Assembly: GCA_029781795.1 (NCBI GenBank)
Contig: JAKOWB010000105.1
Location: forward strand, 1-60,771
Origin: Pseudomonadota bacterium
Lineage (GTDB): Bacteria; Pseudomonadota; Alphaproteobacteria; Kiloniellales; JACOMY01
Reading direction: 5' to 3'
Length of the DNA stretch: 60,771 bases
Both the position numbers and the translations under genes were made by a program. This document shows positions 53,729 through 60,771 of this stretch, one piece after another. The notes beneath the pieces are model-generated. The model was not told the DNA's origin. It saw nothing but the letters and a program-made list of their open reading frames with translations, and did no database searches. The number at the start of each line of letters is the position of its first letter. Positions within the stretch are counted from its first letter, which is position 1.

Positions 53729-54454
53729 TCATGTGCTCTCTTGCGGCGTGATCACCTCGAACGACGAGGCGTCGCCCTTGGGCCGGCCGCCCGCCATGGG
53801 CGTGCCCTTCACCTGGTAGTGGATGGTCTCGGCGATGTTCGTCGCGTGGTCGCCGATGCGCTCGACGTTCTTGGCGATGAACATCAGGTGCGTGCAGGGC
53901 CCGATGTTGCGCGGGTCCTCCATCATGTAGGTCAGCAGCTCGCGGAAGAGGCCGCTGTAGACCTCGTCCACCTCCTCGTCGCGCTTCCAGACCTCGAGCG
54001 CGCGCTCGGCATCGCGATTGCCGTAGGCGTCGAGCGTATCCTTGATGATGTCCTGCACCAGGCGCGCCAGGCGCGGGATGGCATAGGCCGGCTTGACCGG
54101 CGGCAGTTGGGCGAGCGCGATCGAGCGCTTGGCGACGTTGGCGGCATAGTCGCCGATCCGCTCGATGTCGCTGGAGACCTTGAGCGAGGAGACCACCTCG
54201 CGCAGGTCGACGGCCATGGGCTGGCGCAGCGCCAGGATCGAGATGGCCTGGGCGCCGATCTCCTGCTCCAGGCGGTCGATCTCGGCGTCGCCCTTGACCA
54301 CCTCGGCCGCGAGCGCGGCGTCGCGGCGCGACAGCGCCTGGATGGCGCGCGCCAGCTGCGATTCGGCGAGCCCGCCCATGCGCAGCACGCTCTGGCGGAG
54401 CTGCTCCAGGCTGTCGTCGAACGACTTGACGATATGGTCCTTGCTCTGCGGCAT
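53729..54454 (-). CDS. phoU: Phosphate-specific transport accessory protein
   Basis: 241 residues, two three-helix PhoU domains; each carries the E/D-x-x-x-D metal-binding pattern (IERIGDYAANVAKRS and VERIGDHATNIAETI). Links the Pst transporter to PhoR and damps the regulon when phosphate is plentiful. Between pstB and phoB as usual. Confidence 0.96.
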   Translation of the reverse strand: MPQSKDHIVKSFDDSLEQLRQSVLRMGGLAESQLARAIQALSRRDAALAAEVVKGDAEIDRLEQEIGAQAISILALRQPMAVDLREVVSSLKVSSDIERIGDYAANVAKRSIALAQLPPVKPAYAIPRLARLVQDIIKDTLDAYGNRDAERALEVWKRDEEVDEVYSGLFRELLTYMMEDPRNIGPCTHLMFIAKNVERIGDHATNIAETIHYQVKGTPMAGGRPKGDASSFEVITPQEST

Positions 54455-54476
54455 GGGGCGCTGTCCCTCGTCCTGC

Positions 54477-55265
54477 TCAGCCGAAGCGGCCGGTGATGTA
54501 GCCCTGCGTACGCTCGTCGCGCGGGTTGGTGAAGATCTGATGCGTGTCGCCGGTCTCCACCAGGTTGCCGAGGTGGAAGAAGGCGGTCTTCTGCGACACG
54601 CGCGCCGCCTGCTGCATCGAGTGAGTGACGATCACGATGGTGTAGTTGACGCGCAGTTCGTCGATCAGCTCCTCGATCTTCGCCGTGGCGATAGGATCGA
54701 GGGCCGAGCAGGGCTCGTCCATCAGGATCACCTCGGGACTGACGGCAATGGCCCGCGCGATGCAGAGGCGCTGCTGCTGGCCGCCCGACAGGCCCGTGCC
54801 GGGCGTCGTCAGGCGGTCCTTCACCTCGTTCCACAGCCCGGCGCGGGTCAGGCTCTCTTCGACGATCTCGTCCATCTCGTTGCGCGAGCGGCCCATGCCG
54901 TGCAGTCGCGGCCCGTAGGAGACGTTGTCGTAGATCGACTTGGGGAAGGGGTTGGGCTTCTGGAAGACCATGCCGACCCGCGCGCGGAGCTGCACGACGT
55001 CGAGGCTCGTGTCGTAGATGTCGGCGCCGTCCAGCTTGATGTCGCCGACCACGCGACAGCCCTCGATGGTGTCGTTCATGCGGTTGAGGCAGCGCAGGAA
55101 GGTCGACTTGCCGCATCCCGACGGGCCGATCAGCGCGGTGACGCTGTGCTCCATCACGTCGAGGTCGACATGCTTCAGGGCGTGCGTCTGGCCGTAGTAG
55201 ACGTTGGTGTCGCGCGCCACGATCTTGGCGTGGGGCTCGTGCCGGTCGTTGCTCTGGGCGTCCAT
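54477..55265 (-). CDS. pstB: Phosphate ABC transporter ATP-binding protein
   Basis: 262 residues. Walker A GPSGCGKS at 47-54, PstB-specific [23 protein letters not shown], signature LSGGQQQR, Walker [14 protein letters not shown]. Drives the PstCA permease. 33 bases after pstA. Confidence 0.97.
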   Translation of the reverse strand: MDAQSNDRHEPHAKIVARDTNVYYGQTHALKHVDLDVMEHSVTALIGPSGCGKSTFLRCLNRMNDTIEGCRVVGDIKLDGADIYDTSLDVVQLRARVGMVFQKPNPFPKSIYDNVSYGPRLHGMGRSRNEMDEIVEESLTRAGLWNEVKDRLTTPGTGLSGGQQQRLCIARAIAVSPEVILMDEPCSALDPIATAKIEELIDELRVNYTIVIVTHSMQQAARVSQKTAFFHLGNLVETGDTHQIFTNPRDERTQGYITGRFG

Positions 55266-55298
55266 CGCGGGTGGGTCTCCGGTCCTTGCTTGCCGTTC

Positions 55299-56630
55299 CT
55301 ACCAGCGGCGCTCGAAGCGCTTGCGCAGCAGGATGGCGGCGGCGTTCATCAGCACCAGGAAGACCAGCAGCAGGATGATGCCCGCCGCCGTCTTGGCCTG
55401 GTAGAGCGGTTCGGCCGAGTCGGCCCAGAAGTAGATCTGCACCGGCATGGCGGTGGAAGGATCGGTGATGCCGTGCGGCGCGGCGACGATGAAGGCGAAC
55501 ATGCCGATCATCAGCAGCGGCGCGGTCTCGCCCAGCGCGTGCGCCATGCCGATGATGGTGCCGGTCAGGATCCCCGGCATGGCCAGCGGCAGCACATGGT
55601 GCGTCACGGTCTGCAGCCTGGAGGCGCCGAGGCCCAGCGCCGCCTGGCGGATCGAGGGCGGCACGGCCTTCAAGGCCGCGCGGGTGGCGATGATGATGGT
55701 CGGCAGGATCAGCAGGGCCATGACGATGCCGCCGACCAGCGGCGCCGAGCGCGGCAGGCCGAAGAAGTTGAGGAAGACGGCGAGGCCGAGCAGGCCGAAC
55801 ACGATCGAGGGCACCGCCGCCAGGTTGTTGATGTTGATCTCGATCAGGTCGGTGAGGCGGTTCCTCGGCGCGAACTCCTCGAGGTAGATCGCCGCCATCA
55901 CGCCGATCGGGAAGGCCAGCACCAGGGTCACCAGCATGAGGTAGAGGGAGCCCATCATCGCCGCGCCGAAGCCCGCGGCCTCGGGCTCGCGGCTGTCGGC
56001 CGAGGTGAAGAAGGGCCACTCGAACTTGACGTCGGTGCGGTCCTCGCCGGCCAGCGCGTCGACCCAGGCGATCTGCTGGTCGCTGATCTTGCGCTCGTCC
56101 TCGGGCCGGTCGCGCGGGATGTCGCCATAGATGAAGCGATGGATCTCGTCGCCGGCCAGCACCCAGACGCGCCGCGTGGTGCCGAGCAGTGCGGGATCGT
56201 CCTCGACCGCGTCGGCCAGGCGGTCGCCGGCCCAGGGCGACACCAGCTCGCGCAGCGCCTTCTTCGCCTTGCGGTCGGTCACGTCCGGGAAGCGGGCATA
56301 GAGCGCGTCGTAGATGATCGCCTGGAAGGCGCCGTCGCGCTGCGCCTGCAGGAAGGAGTCCTGCGAGCGGTCGCCCTTGGGGTCCAGCGTCGCCGCATCG
56401 TAGGTGACGTCCAGCGCCAGGTAGCTCTGGAAGAAGCCCGGCAGGCCCTTCCACAGGATGTTGCCGAGGAAGATCACCAGGAAGCCGACGGCGAGCAGGA
56501 TTGCCGCCATGCCGTAGGCGCGAAAGCGTGCCTCGGCGGCATAGCGGCGCCGCAGGCGCCCCTTGGAAAGGTCGGGCCGGCGCGAGGCGGCCTCGGCCGC
56601 GGGCTGCTGCGGGAGCGCGGCGTCAGTCAT
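55299..56630 (-). CDS. pstA: Phosphate ABC transporter permease PstA, extended form
   Basis: 443 residues, longer than the roughly 300 of E. coli. The extension is a periplasmic insert (about 65-215, the DUF3333 region) after the first helix, a form known in alphaproteobacteria. The six-helix permease core and its EAA loop (IRQAALGLGASRLQTVTHHVLPLA) follow. Its start overlaps the end of pstC by 8 bases. Confidence 0.95.
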   Translation of the reverse strand: MTDAALPQQPAAEAASRRPDLSKGRLRRRYAAEARFRAYGMAAILLAVGFLVIFLGNILWKGLPGFFQSYLALDVTYDAATLDPKGDRSQDSFLQAQRDGAFQAIIYDALYARFPDVTDRKAKKALRELVSPWAGDRLADAVEDDPALLGTTRRVWVLAGDEIHRFIYGDIPRDRPEDERKISDQQIAWVDALAGEDRTDVKFEWPFFTSADSREPEAAGFGAAMMGSLYLMLVTLVLAFPIGVMAAIYLEEFAPRNRLTDLIEININNLAAVPSIVFGLLGLAVFLNFFGLPRSAPLVGGIVMALLILPTIIIATRAALKAVPPSIRQAALGLGASRLQTVTHHVLPLAMPGILTGTIIGMAHALGETAPLLMIGMFAFIVAAPHGITDPSTAMPVQIYFWADSAEPLYQAKTAAGIILLLVFLVLMNAAAILLRKRFERRW

Positions 56631-58002
56631 ACTTTTCCCTGTACTTCCGCACGATGCGGAGGGCGACGAAGTTGAGGGCCAGGGTCACGGCGAAGAGCAG
56701 CAGGCCGAGCGCGAAGGCCGAGAGGGTCTTGGCGCTGTCGAACTCCTGATCGCCGACCAGGATGGTCTTGATCTGCACCGTCACCGTGGTGACGGCCTCC
56801 AGCGGGTTGATCGTCAGGTTGGCGGCGAGGCCCGCGGCCATCACCACGATCATGGTCTCGCCGATGGCGCGGCTGGCGCCCAGCAGCACGGCGCCGACGA
56901 TGCCGGGCAGGGCGGCCGGCAGCACCACCTGGCGGATCGTCTCGGACCGCGTGGCGCCCAGCGCGTAGGCGCCGTCGCGCAGCGTCTGCGGCACGGCGTT
57001 CATCACGTCGTCCGACAGCGAGGAGATGAAGGGGATGATCATGATGCCCATCACCAGGCCGGCGGCCAGCGCCGATTCCGAGGCGACGTCGAGGCCCAGC
57101 AGGCCACCGGCGTCCTTGAGGAAGGGCGCCACGGTCAGCGCGGCGAAGAAGCCGTAGACCACGGTCGGGATGCCGGCCAGCACCTCCAGCGCCGGCTTGG
57201 CCAGGCCGCGCACGCGGGGACTGGCGTATTCCGACATGTAGATCGCGGCGAAGAGGCCGACAGGCACGGCAACCAGCAAAGCGATGCCGCTGATCAGCAG
57301 CGTGCCGGCGATGAGCGGGATGGCGCCGAAGGAGCCGGAGGAGCCGACCTGGTCGGCGCGGATCGCGGTCTGCGGGCTCCAGTCCAGGCCGAAGAGGAAG
57401 TCGAACAGCGGCACCTTCTCGAAGAAGCGCAGCGATTCGAAGATCAGCGAGAGCACGATGCCGAAGGTGGTGACGACCGCGATGGTCGAGCAGACGATCA
57501 TCAGCACCTTGATCGTGCGCTCGACCCGCGTGCGGGCGCGGAAGTCGGCGCGGGCGCGGCCGAGGGCGCGCCACAGCATGAAGGCGGAGATCGCCAGCAC
57601 CACGGCGGTCATGGCCCAGCGCGCGGTCTGGCGGAACGCGGCGTAGCGCTCCAGCGCCGCCTGCTGCTCGGGCGTGAAGGTCTGGCTGGCGACCTGGCCG
57701 CCGGCCTTGTTGACGCTGTCGCTGACCAGCAGGCTGTACTGGTCGGCCGGCAGGGCGCGATCCTGCGCCGAGAGCCATCCGTCGAGCAGCCAGCGCCCGG
57801 CCAGCGGCTCCAGGACCAGCCAGAGGACGGTGATGCCGAGGCCGACGACCAGGACCGAGAGCAGCGCGTAGGCGCCGTGGTAGCCGGGCCGCGAGTGGGT
57901 GACGGTGCCGCCGGCGGCCAGGCCGACGACGCGCTGGCGGTTGACGACGTAGCCGGTCAGCCCGAGGAACAGGATCGCGGTCAGGATCAGGCTGAGCGAC
58001 AT
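56623..58002 (-). CDS. pstC: Phosphate ABC transporter permease PstC, extended form
   Basis: 459 residues, longer than E. coli PstC because of an N-terminal membrane-anchored extension (about 1-150, with two early helices). The permease core has the EAA loop DGAYALGATRSETIRQVVLPAALP. First permease gene, 88 bases after pstS, with an intercistronic hairpin in that gap. Confidence 0.95.
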   Translation of the reverse strand: MSLSLILTAILFLGLTGYVVNRQRVVGLAAGGTVTHSRPGYHGAYALLSVLVVGLGITVLWLVLEPLAGRWLLDGWLSAQDRALPADQYSLLVSDSVNKAGGQVASQTFTPEQQAALERYAAFRQTARWAMTAVVLAISAFMLWRALGRARADFRARTRVERTIKVLMIVCSTIAVVTTFGIVLSLIFESLRFFEKVPLFDFLFGLDWSPQTAIRADQVGSSGSFGAIPLIAGTLLISGIALLVAVPVGLFAAIYMSEYASPRVRGLAKPALEVLAGIPTVVYGFFAALTVAPFLKDAGGLLGLDVASESALAAGLVMGIMIIPFISSLSDDVMNAVPQTLRDGAYALGATRSETIRQVVLPAALPGIVGAVLLGASRAIGETMIVVMAAGLAANLTINPLEAVTTVTVQIKTILVGDQEFDSAKTLSAFALGLLLFAVTLALNFVALRIVRKYREKYD

Positions 58003-58047
58003 GGGTGGCCTCGCGGCGGTACCGGGAACTCTGTTCTCAGGTCGGTC

Positions 58048-58077
58048 GGCGGCGGCGCATCGCTCCGCGCCGCCGCC
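58048..58077 (-). terminator. Intercistronic hairpin between pstS and pstC
   Basis: An 11-base perfect stem GGCGGCGGCGC / GCGCCGCCGCC with an 8-base loop and no T run. Probably a 3' stabiliser or attenuator that favours pstS over the permease genes. Confidence 0.6.
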
Positions 58078-58090
58078 GGCCGGGAAACGG

Positions 58091-59119
58091 TTACTTCGGC
58101 GCCATCATCGCGGTCAGGCCGTTGGCGGCCTCACCGAAGGACTTGCGCTCGTCGTCGGGCATCGCGATCAGGCCCTTGTCGGCCAGGTAGCCCTCGGGGC
58201 CCCAGGCCTTCTCGGAGGTGTACTCGGCCAGGAACTCCGGGATGCCGGGGATCACGCCGACGTGCGCCTTCTTCACGTAGATGAAGAGCGGGCGGGACAC
58301 CTTGTAGGAGCTGTCGGCGATCGCCTCGTAGGTCGGGGCCTTGCCCTCGATCGTGGCGCCCTTGATCTTCTCGGCGTTCTGGTCGAGGAACGAGAAGCCG
58401 AAGATGCCGGTGGCCTCGGGGTCGGCCTCCAGCTTCTGTACGATCAGGGTGTCGTTCTCGCCGGCCTCGATGAAGGCGCCGTCCTCGCGGACCGTCTGGC
58501 AGGCCGCCTTCATGGCGTCCTTGTCCAGCGCCTTGACCACCGGGCTCTCCTCGCAGCCCTTGTCCATCACCAGCTCGACGAAGGCGTCGCGGGTGCCGGA
58601 GGTCGGCGGCGGGCCATAGACCACGATCGGCTCGTTCGGCAGCGAGGGGTCGACGTCCGACCACTTCTTGTAGGGGTTGGCGGCCATCTGGCCGTTGACC
58701 GGGACTTCCTTGGCCAGGGCCAGCCAGAGCTGCGCCTTGGTCAGCACGAAGTCCGGGCCGCTCTTGGCGTTGGCCAGCACGATGCCGTCGTAGCCGATCT
58801 TGATCTCCACGACCTCGGTCACGCCGTTCTTGGCGCAGTCCTCGAACTCGGAGGCCTTGATGCGGCGCGAGGCGCCGGTGATGTCGGGATGCTGCTCGCC
58901 GACGCCGGCGCAGAACAGCTTCATGCCGCCGCCGGTGCCGGTGGACTCCACGACGGGCGCCTTGAAGCTGCCGGTCTTGGCGAAGTTCTCGGCCACGGTG
59001 GTGGTGAAGGGGAAGACCGTCGAGGAGCCGACGATCTGGATCTGGTCGCGGGCGGAGGCCGCCGTGGCCGAGCCGAGCGCGAGGGCGGCAGCGGCCGCCA
59101 GGACGAGGGTCTTCTTCAC
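58091..59119 (-). CDS. pstS: Phosphate-binding periplasmic protein
   Basis: 342 residues. Signal peptide of about 24 residues ending ASA, then RDQIQIVGSSTVFPF, the phosphate-contact loop of this PstS type; STGTGGGMKLFC and PPPTSGTRDAFVEL complete the site. Start is the GTG at 59119 that begins the signal peptide, with GGGAG about 10 bases upstream. A Pho box lies 123-151 bases upstream. Confidence 0.95.
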   Translation of the reverse strand: MKKTLVLAAAAALALGSATAASARDQIQIVGSSTVFPFTTTVAENFAKTGSFKAPVVESTGTGGGMKLFCAGVGEQHPDITGASRRIKASEFEDCAKNGVTEVVEIKIGYDGIVLANAKSGPDFVLTKAQLWLALAKEVPVNGQMAANPYKKWSDVDPSLPNEPIVVYGPPPTSGTRDAFVELVMDKGCEESPVVKALDKDAMKAACQTVREDGAFIEAGENDTLIVQKLEADPEATGIFGFSFLDQNAEKIKGATIEGKAPTYEAIADSSYKVSRPLFIYVKKAHVGVIPGIPEFLAEYTSEKAWGPEGYLADKGLIAMPDDERKSFGEAANGLTAMMAPK

Positions 59120-59241
59120 GGGGGTCAGGCTCCCTTTGTCGCGTTGCGCGGGAAGGCACCCGGATGGCCCCTTCCCGATCTGGCCGCCAGCGGTGAGGCC
59201 GTCGGTCGCGGCGGACCCTAGGGACCCACGATCAAGCAAAT

Positions 59242-59270
59242 ACTACGGTTCGATGACGGTTCTGTTACGG
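59242..59270 (-). promoter_or_regulatory. Pho box for pstS operon
   Basis: On the minus strand CCGTAAC-AGAA-CCGTCAT-CGAA-CCGTAGT: three direct 7-base repeats, each separated by 4 bases (11-base period), matching the CTGTCAT-type PhoB half-site. It lies between phoR and pstS, so phosphate starvation should raise pstS and the genes after it. Confidence 0.78.
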
Positions 59271-59308
59271 CGCCCCGGGGTGCCGCGGCGGATTGGCCCA
59301 GCCGGGCG

Positions 59309-60771
59309 CTACTCACCCACCACGCGGAGCTGCGGGCGCGGGCGCTCGCCCCGGCCCTTGGCGGCGGCGCGCAGGAAGACCGTGAAGCTGGAGCCCTTGC
59401 CCAGCTCGCTGTCGATCTCCAGGAGGCCGCGATGGCGGTTGACGATGTGCTTGACGATGGCAAGGCCGAGGCCGGTACCGCCCATCTCGCGCGAGCGGGC
59501 GGTATCGACCCGGTAGAAGCGTTCGGTCAGCCGTGGCAGGTGTTCGCGCGGGATGCCCTCGCCCTGGTCGGCGACGGTCACCGCCACCGCGCCCAGCCCC
59601 AGGCGGGCGAGGCGCTCCTCGCCCTCGCCCAGGACCCGGGCGCGGATGGTGACCGGCGTGTTGGGGCGGCCGTACTTGATGGCGTTGTCCACCAGGTTCT
59701 GGAACACCTGGGCCAGCTCGTCGCGCTCGCCCAGCACCGGGGGCAAGGCCGGCGCCTGCAGCACCAGGGTCATGCCGCGGCGCTGGGCGCGCATCTCCAG
59801 CGCGTCCACCACGCCTTCGAGCACCTGCCCCAGGTCGGCGCTCGAGGTGGGGGGCGTGTGCTCCTGCATCTCGATGCGCGACAGGGACAGCAGGTCCTCG
59901 ACCAGGCGGGCCATGCGCTCGGCCTGCTCCTGCATGATGGCAAGGAAGCGCACCCGCGCCTCGTCGTCGTCCCGCGCCGGGCCGCGCAGCGTCTCGATGA
60001 AGCCCATCAGGCTGGCCAGCGGCGTCTTCAGCTCGTGGCTGGCGTTGGCGACGAAGTCGGCGCGCAGCTGCTCGGCGCGCTTCAGCGCCGTGACCTCGAG
60101 CAGCGCCAGGATGGCCACGGTCCCGTCCAGCAGGGGCGCCGGCAGGCTGGCGACGTGGGCCACGAAGTGACGGGCGACGGAGCCCGCCACCATGAACTCC
60201 AGCGTGCGGTCGGCGCCGCCGGCCAGCACGGAGTCGACCGCCGCCAGCAGGTCCGGGTCGCGCGCCACGGCCACCAGGTCGCGGCCGGCCGGGTCGCTGT
60301 CGAACAGCGCCTCGGCCGCCGGGTTGGCGCGGGCGACCCGGCGCGCCTGGGTCAGGGTGACCCGCGGATAGGGCAGGCTGGCGAGGATCGCCTCGTTGCC
60401 GGCGATCAGCGCCTCCAGCTCGCGCCGGCGGCGCTGGCGCTCGCGCGTCGCCTCGACCAGGGTGGCGGCCAGTTCCGCGGTCAGCAGGCTGCCGCGCGGT
60501 CCCGGCGGCTCCGGCAGGCGAGAATCGACCGAGCGGCGGAACTGCTCGACATAGGCGATGAGCCGGCGGACGTGACGGTCGTGGCTGCGCAGCAGCCAGC
60601 CGAGGCCGCCCGCCGCCGGCAGCAGGACCAGCAGCACCGCCTGCCAGTCGAGCCGGCCCAGCGCCCATGCCAGCAGCACACCGGCGAGGCTCGGCAGCAG
60701 GAAGGCGAAGTAGCCGAGCCAGAAGCGGCGCCCGTTGCGCGGCGCCGGCTCGATCGGCAGGGGCGGTGGCG
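59309..60771 (-). CDS. phoR: Phosphate regulon sensor histidine kinase (5' end outside window)
   Basis: The frame is open to the window edge, so the true start is not visible; 486 residues are present. Order: two membrane helices, a charged linker, a PAS-like domain (about 115-225), dimerisation helix with the phospho-acceptor His in NASHELKTP, and the ATPase with N box (NLVDNAIKYG), DQGEGIPREHL and GGTGLGLAIVKHIV. Phosphorylates PhoB. It is upstream of pstS on the same strand, with the Pho box in between. Confidence 0.94.
   Translation of the reverse strand, partial: PPPLPIEPAPRNGRRFWLGYFAFLLPSLAGVLLAWALGRLDWQAVLLVLLPAAGGLGWLLRSHDRHVRRLIAYVEQFRRSVDSRLPEPPGPRGSLLTAELAATLVEATRERQRRRRELEALIAGNEAILASLPYPRVTLTQARRVARANPAAEALFDSDPAGRDLVAVARDPDLLAAVDSVLAGGADRTLEFMVAGSVARHFVAHVASLPAPLLDGTVAILALLEVTALKRAEQLRADFVANASHELKTPLASLMGFIETLRGPARDDDEARVRFLAIMQEQAERMARLVEDLLSLSRIEMQEHTPPTSSADLGQVLEGVVDALEMRAQRRGMTLVLQAPALPPVLGERDELAQVFQNLVDNAIKYGRPNTPVTIRARVLGEGEERLARLGLGAVAVTVADQGEGIPREHLPRLTERFYRVDTARSREMGGTGLGLAIVKHIVNRHRGLLEIDSELGKGSSFTVFLRAAAKGRGERPRPQLRVVGE

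Noticed and set aside
55299..58002. Overlong PstA and PstC as possible fusions or misannotation
   Set aside because: Extended PstC and PstA with a DUF3333-type periplasmic region are a known alphaproteobacterial form; the frames are intact and the genes overlap normally.

Overview
This is a high-GC alphaproteobacterial chromosome segment, probably from a Rhodospirillales-like lineage. That assignment rests on gene order (addA-trxA | folC-accD-trpA-trpB-trpF ... pyrF-lapA-ihfB-rpsA-cmk-aroA; a FYDLN-acid protein next to a tRNA-Ala; phoR-pstSCAB-phoU-phoB) and on the protein families, not on a database search. I see no phage, transposase, integrase or CRISPR array. The window is cut at both ends, inside addA on the left and phoR on the right.

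Layout. (1) 1-16744 is mostly housekeeping: the end of addA, thioredoxin, then a long minus-strand block for aromatic amino acid, folate, malonyl-CoA and pyrimidine synthesis and translation (folC, accD, trpA/B/F, pyrF, lapA, ihfB, rpsA, cmk, aroA). Three tandem paralogous membrane proteins of unknown function sit inside the trpF-pyrF interval. A LysR regulator faces a small DUF1127 protein across a perfect inverted repeat, followed by a FYDLN-acid protein and tRNA-Ala(GGC). (2) 16750-23085 is a sulfur module: a Crp/Fnr-type regulator with a predicted FNR-class promoter, a small membrane protein, two YeeE/YedE half-transporters, a persulfide-dioxygenase-like metallo-hydrolase, a DUF442-sulfide:quinone oxidoreductase fusion and a SulP permease. 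(3) 23194-27469 holds a degenerate DNase I-fold lipoprotein, an SLC13-type permease with TrkA-C domains and an exported protein built of exact 38-residue repeats, which has its own FNR-class site.

(4) 27561-41787 is an accessory metabolic island: a GntR/FCD regulator, two small membrane proteins, a ketopantoate-hydroxymethyltransferase-like enzyme with an altered metal site, a DUF6166 protein, a TRAP transporter, a phytanoyl-CoA-dioxygenase-like enzyme, a fatty-acid-hydroxylase-like membrane protein, a PEP-mutase/isocitrate-lyase-like enzyme, a UGT-like glycosyltransferase overlapping a bicupin, a Rieske protein and an aldehyde dehydrogenase. Three copies of an AT-rich 17-base motif sit before transcription units of this island and look like operators of one regulon. 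This is the best candidate for an undescribed system. (5) 41929-44794 has a methyltransferase, an enoyl-CoA hydratase-like protein and a lone outer-membrane barrel. (6) 45169-52980 is a PotABC-type ABC importer with two paralogous Tat-type binding proteins, a LysR regulator between them and an enolase-superfamily enzyme. (7) 53020-60771 is the phosphate regulon (phoR-pstS-pstC-pstA-pstB-phoU-phoB, all minus strand) with a Pho box made of three 11-base-spaced repeats ahead of pstS.

Start sites were chosen from ribosome-binding sites and family alignment from memory. Promoters and operators are read by eye.
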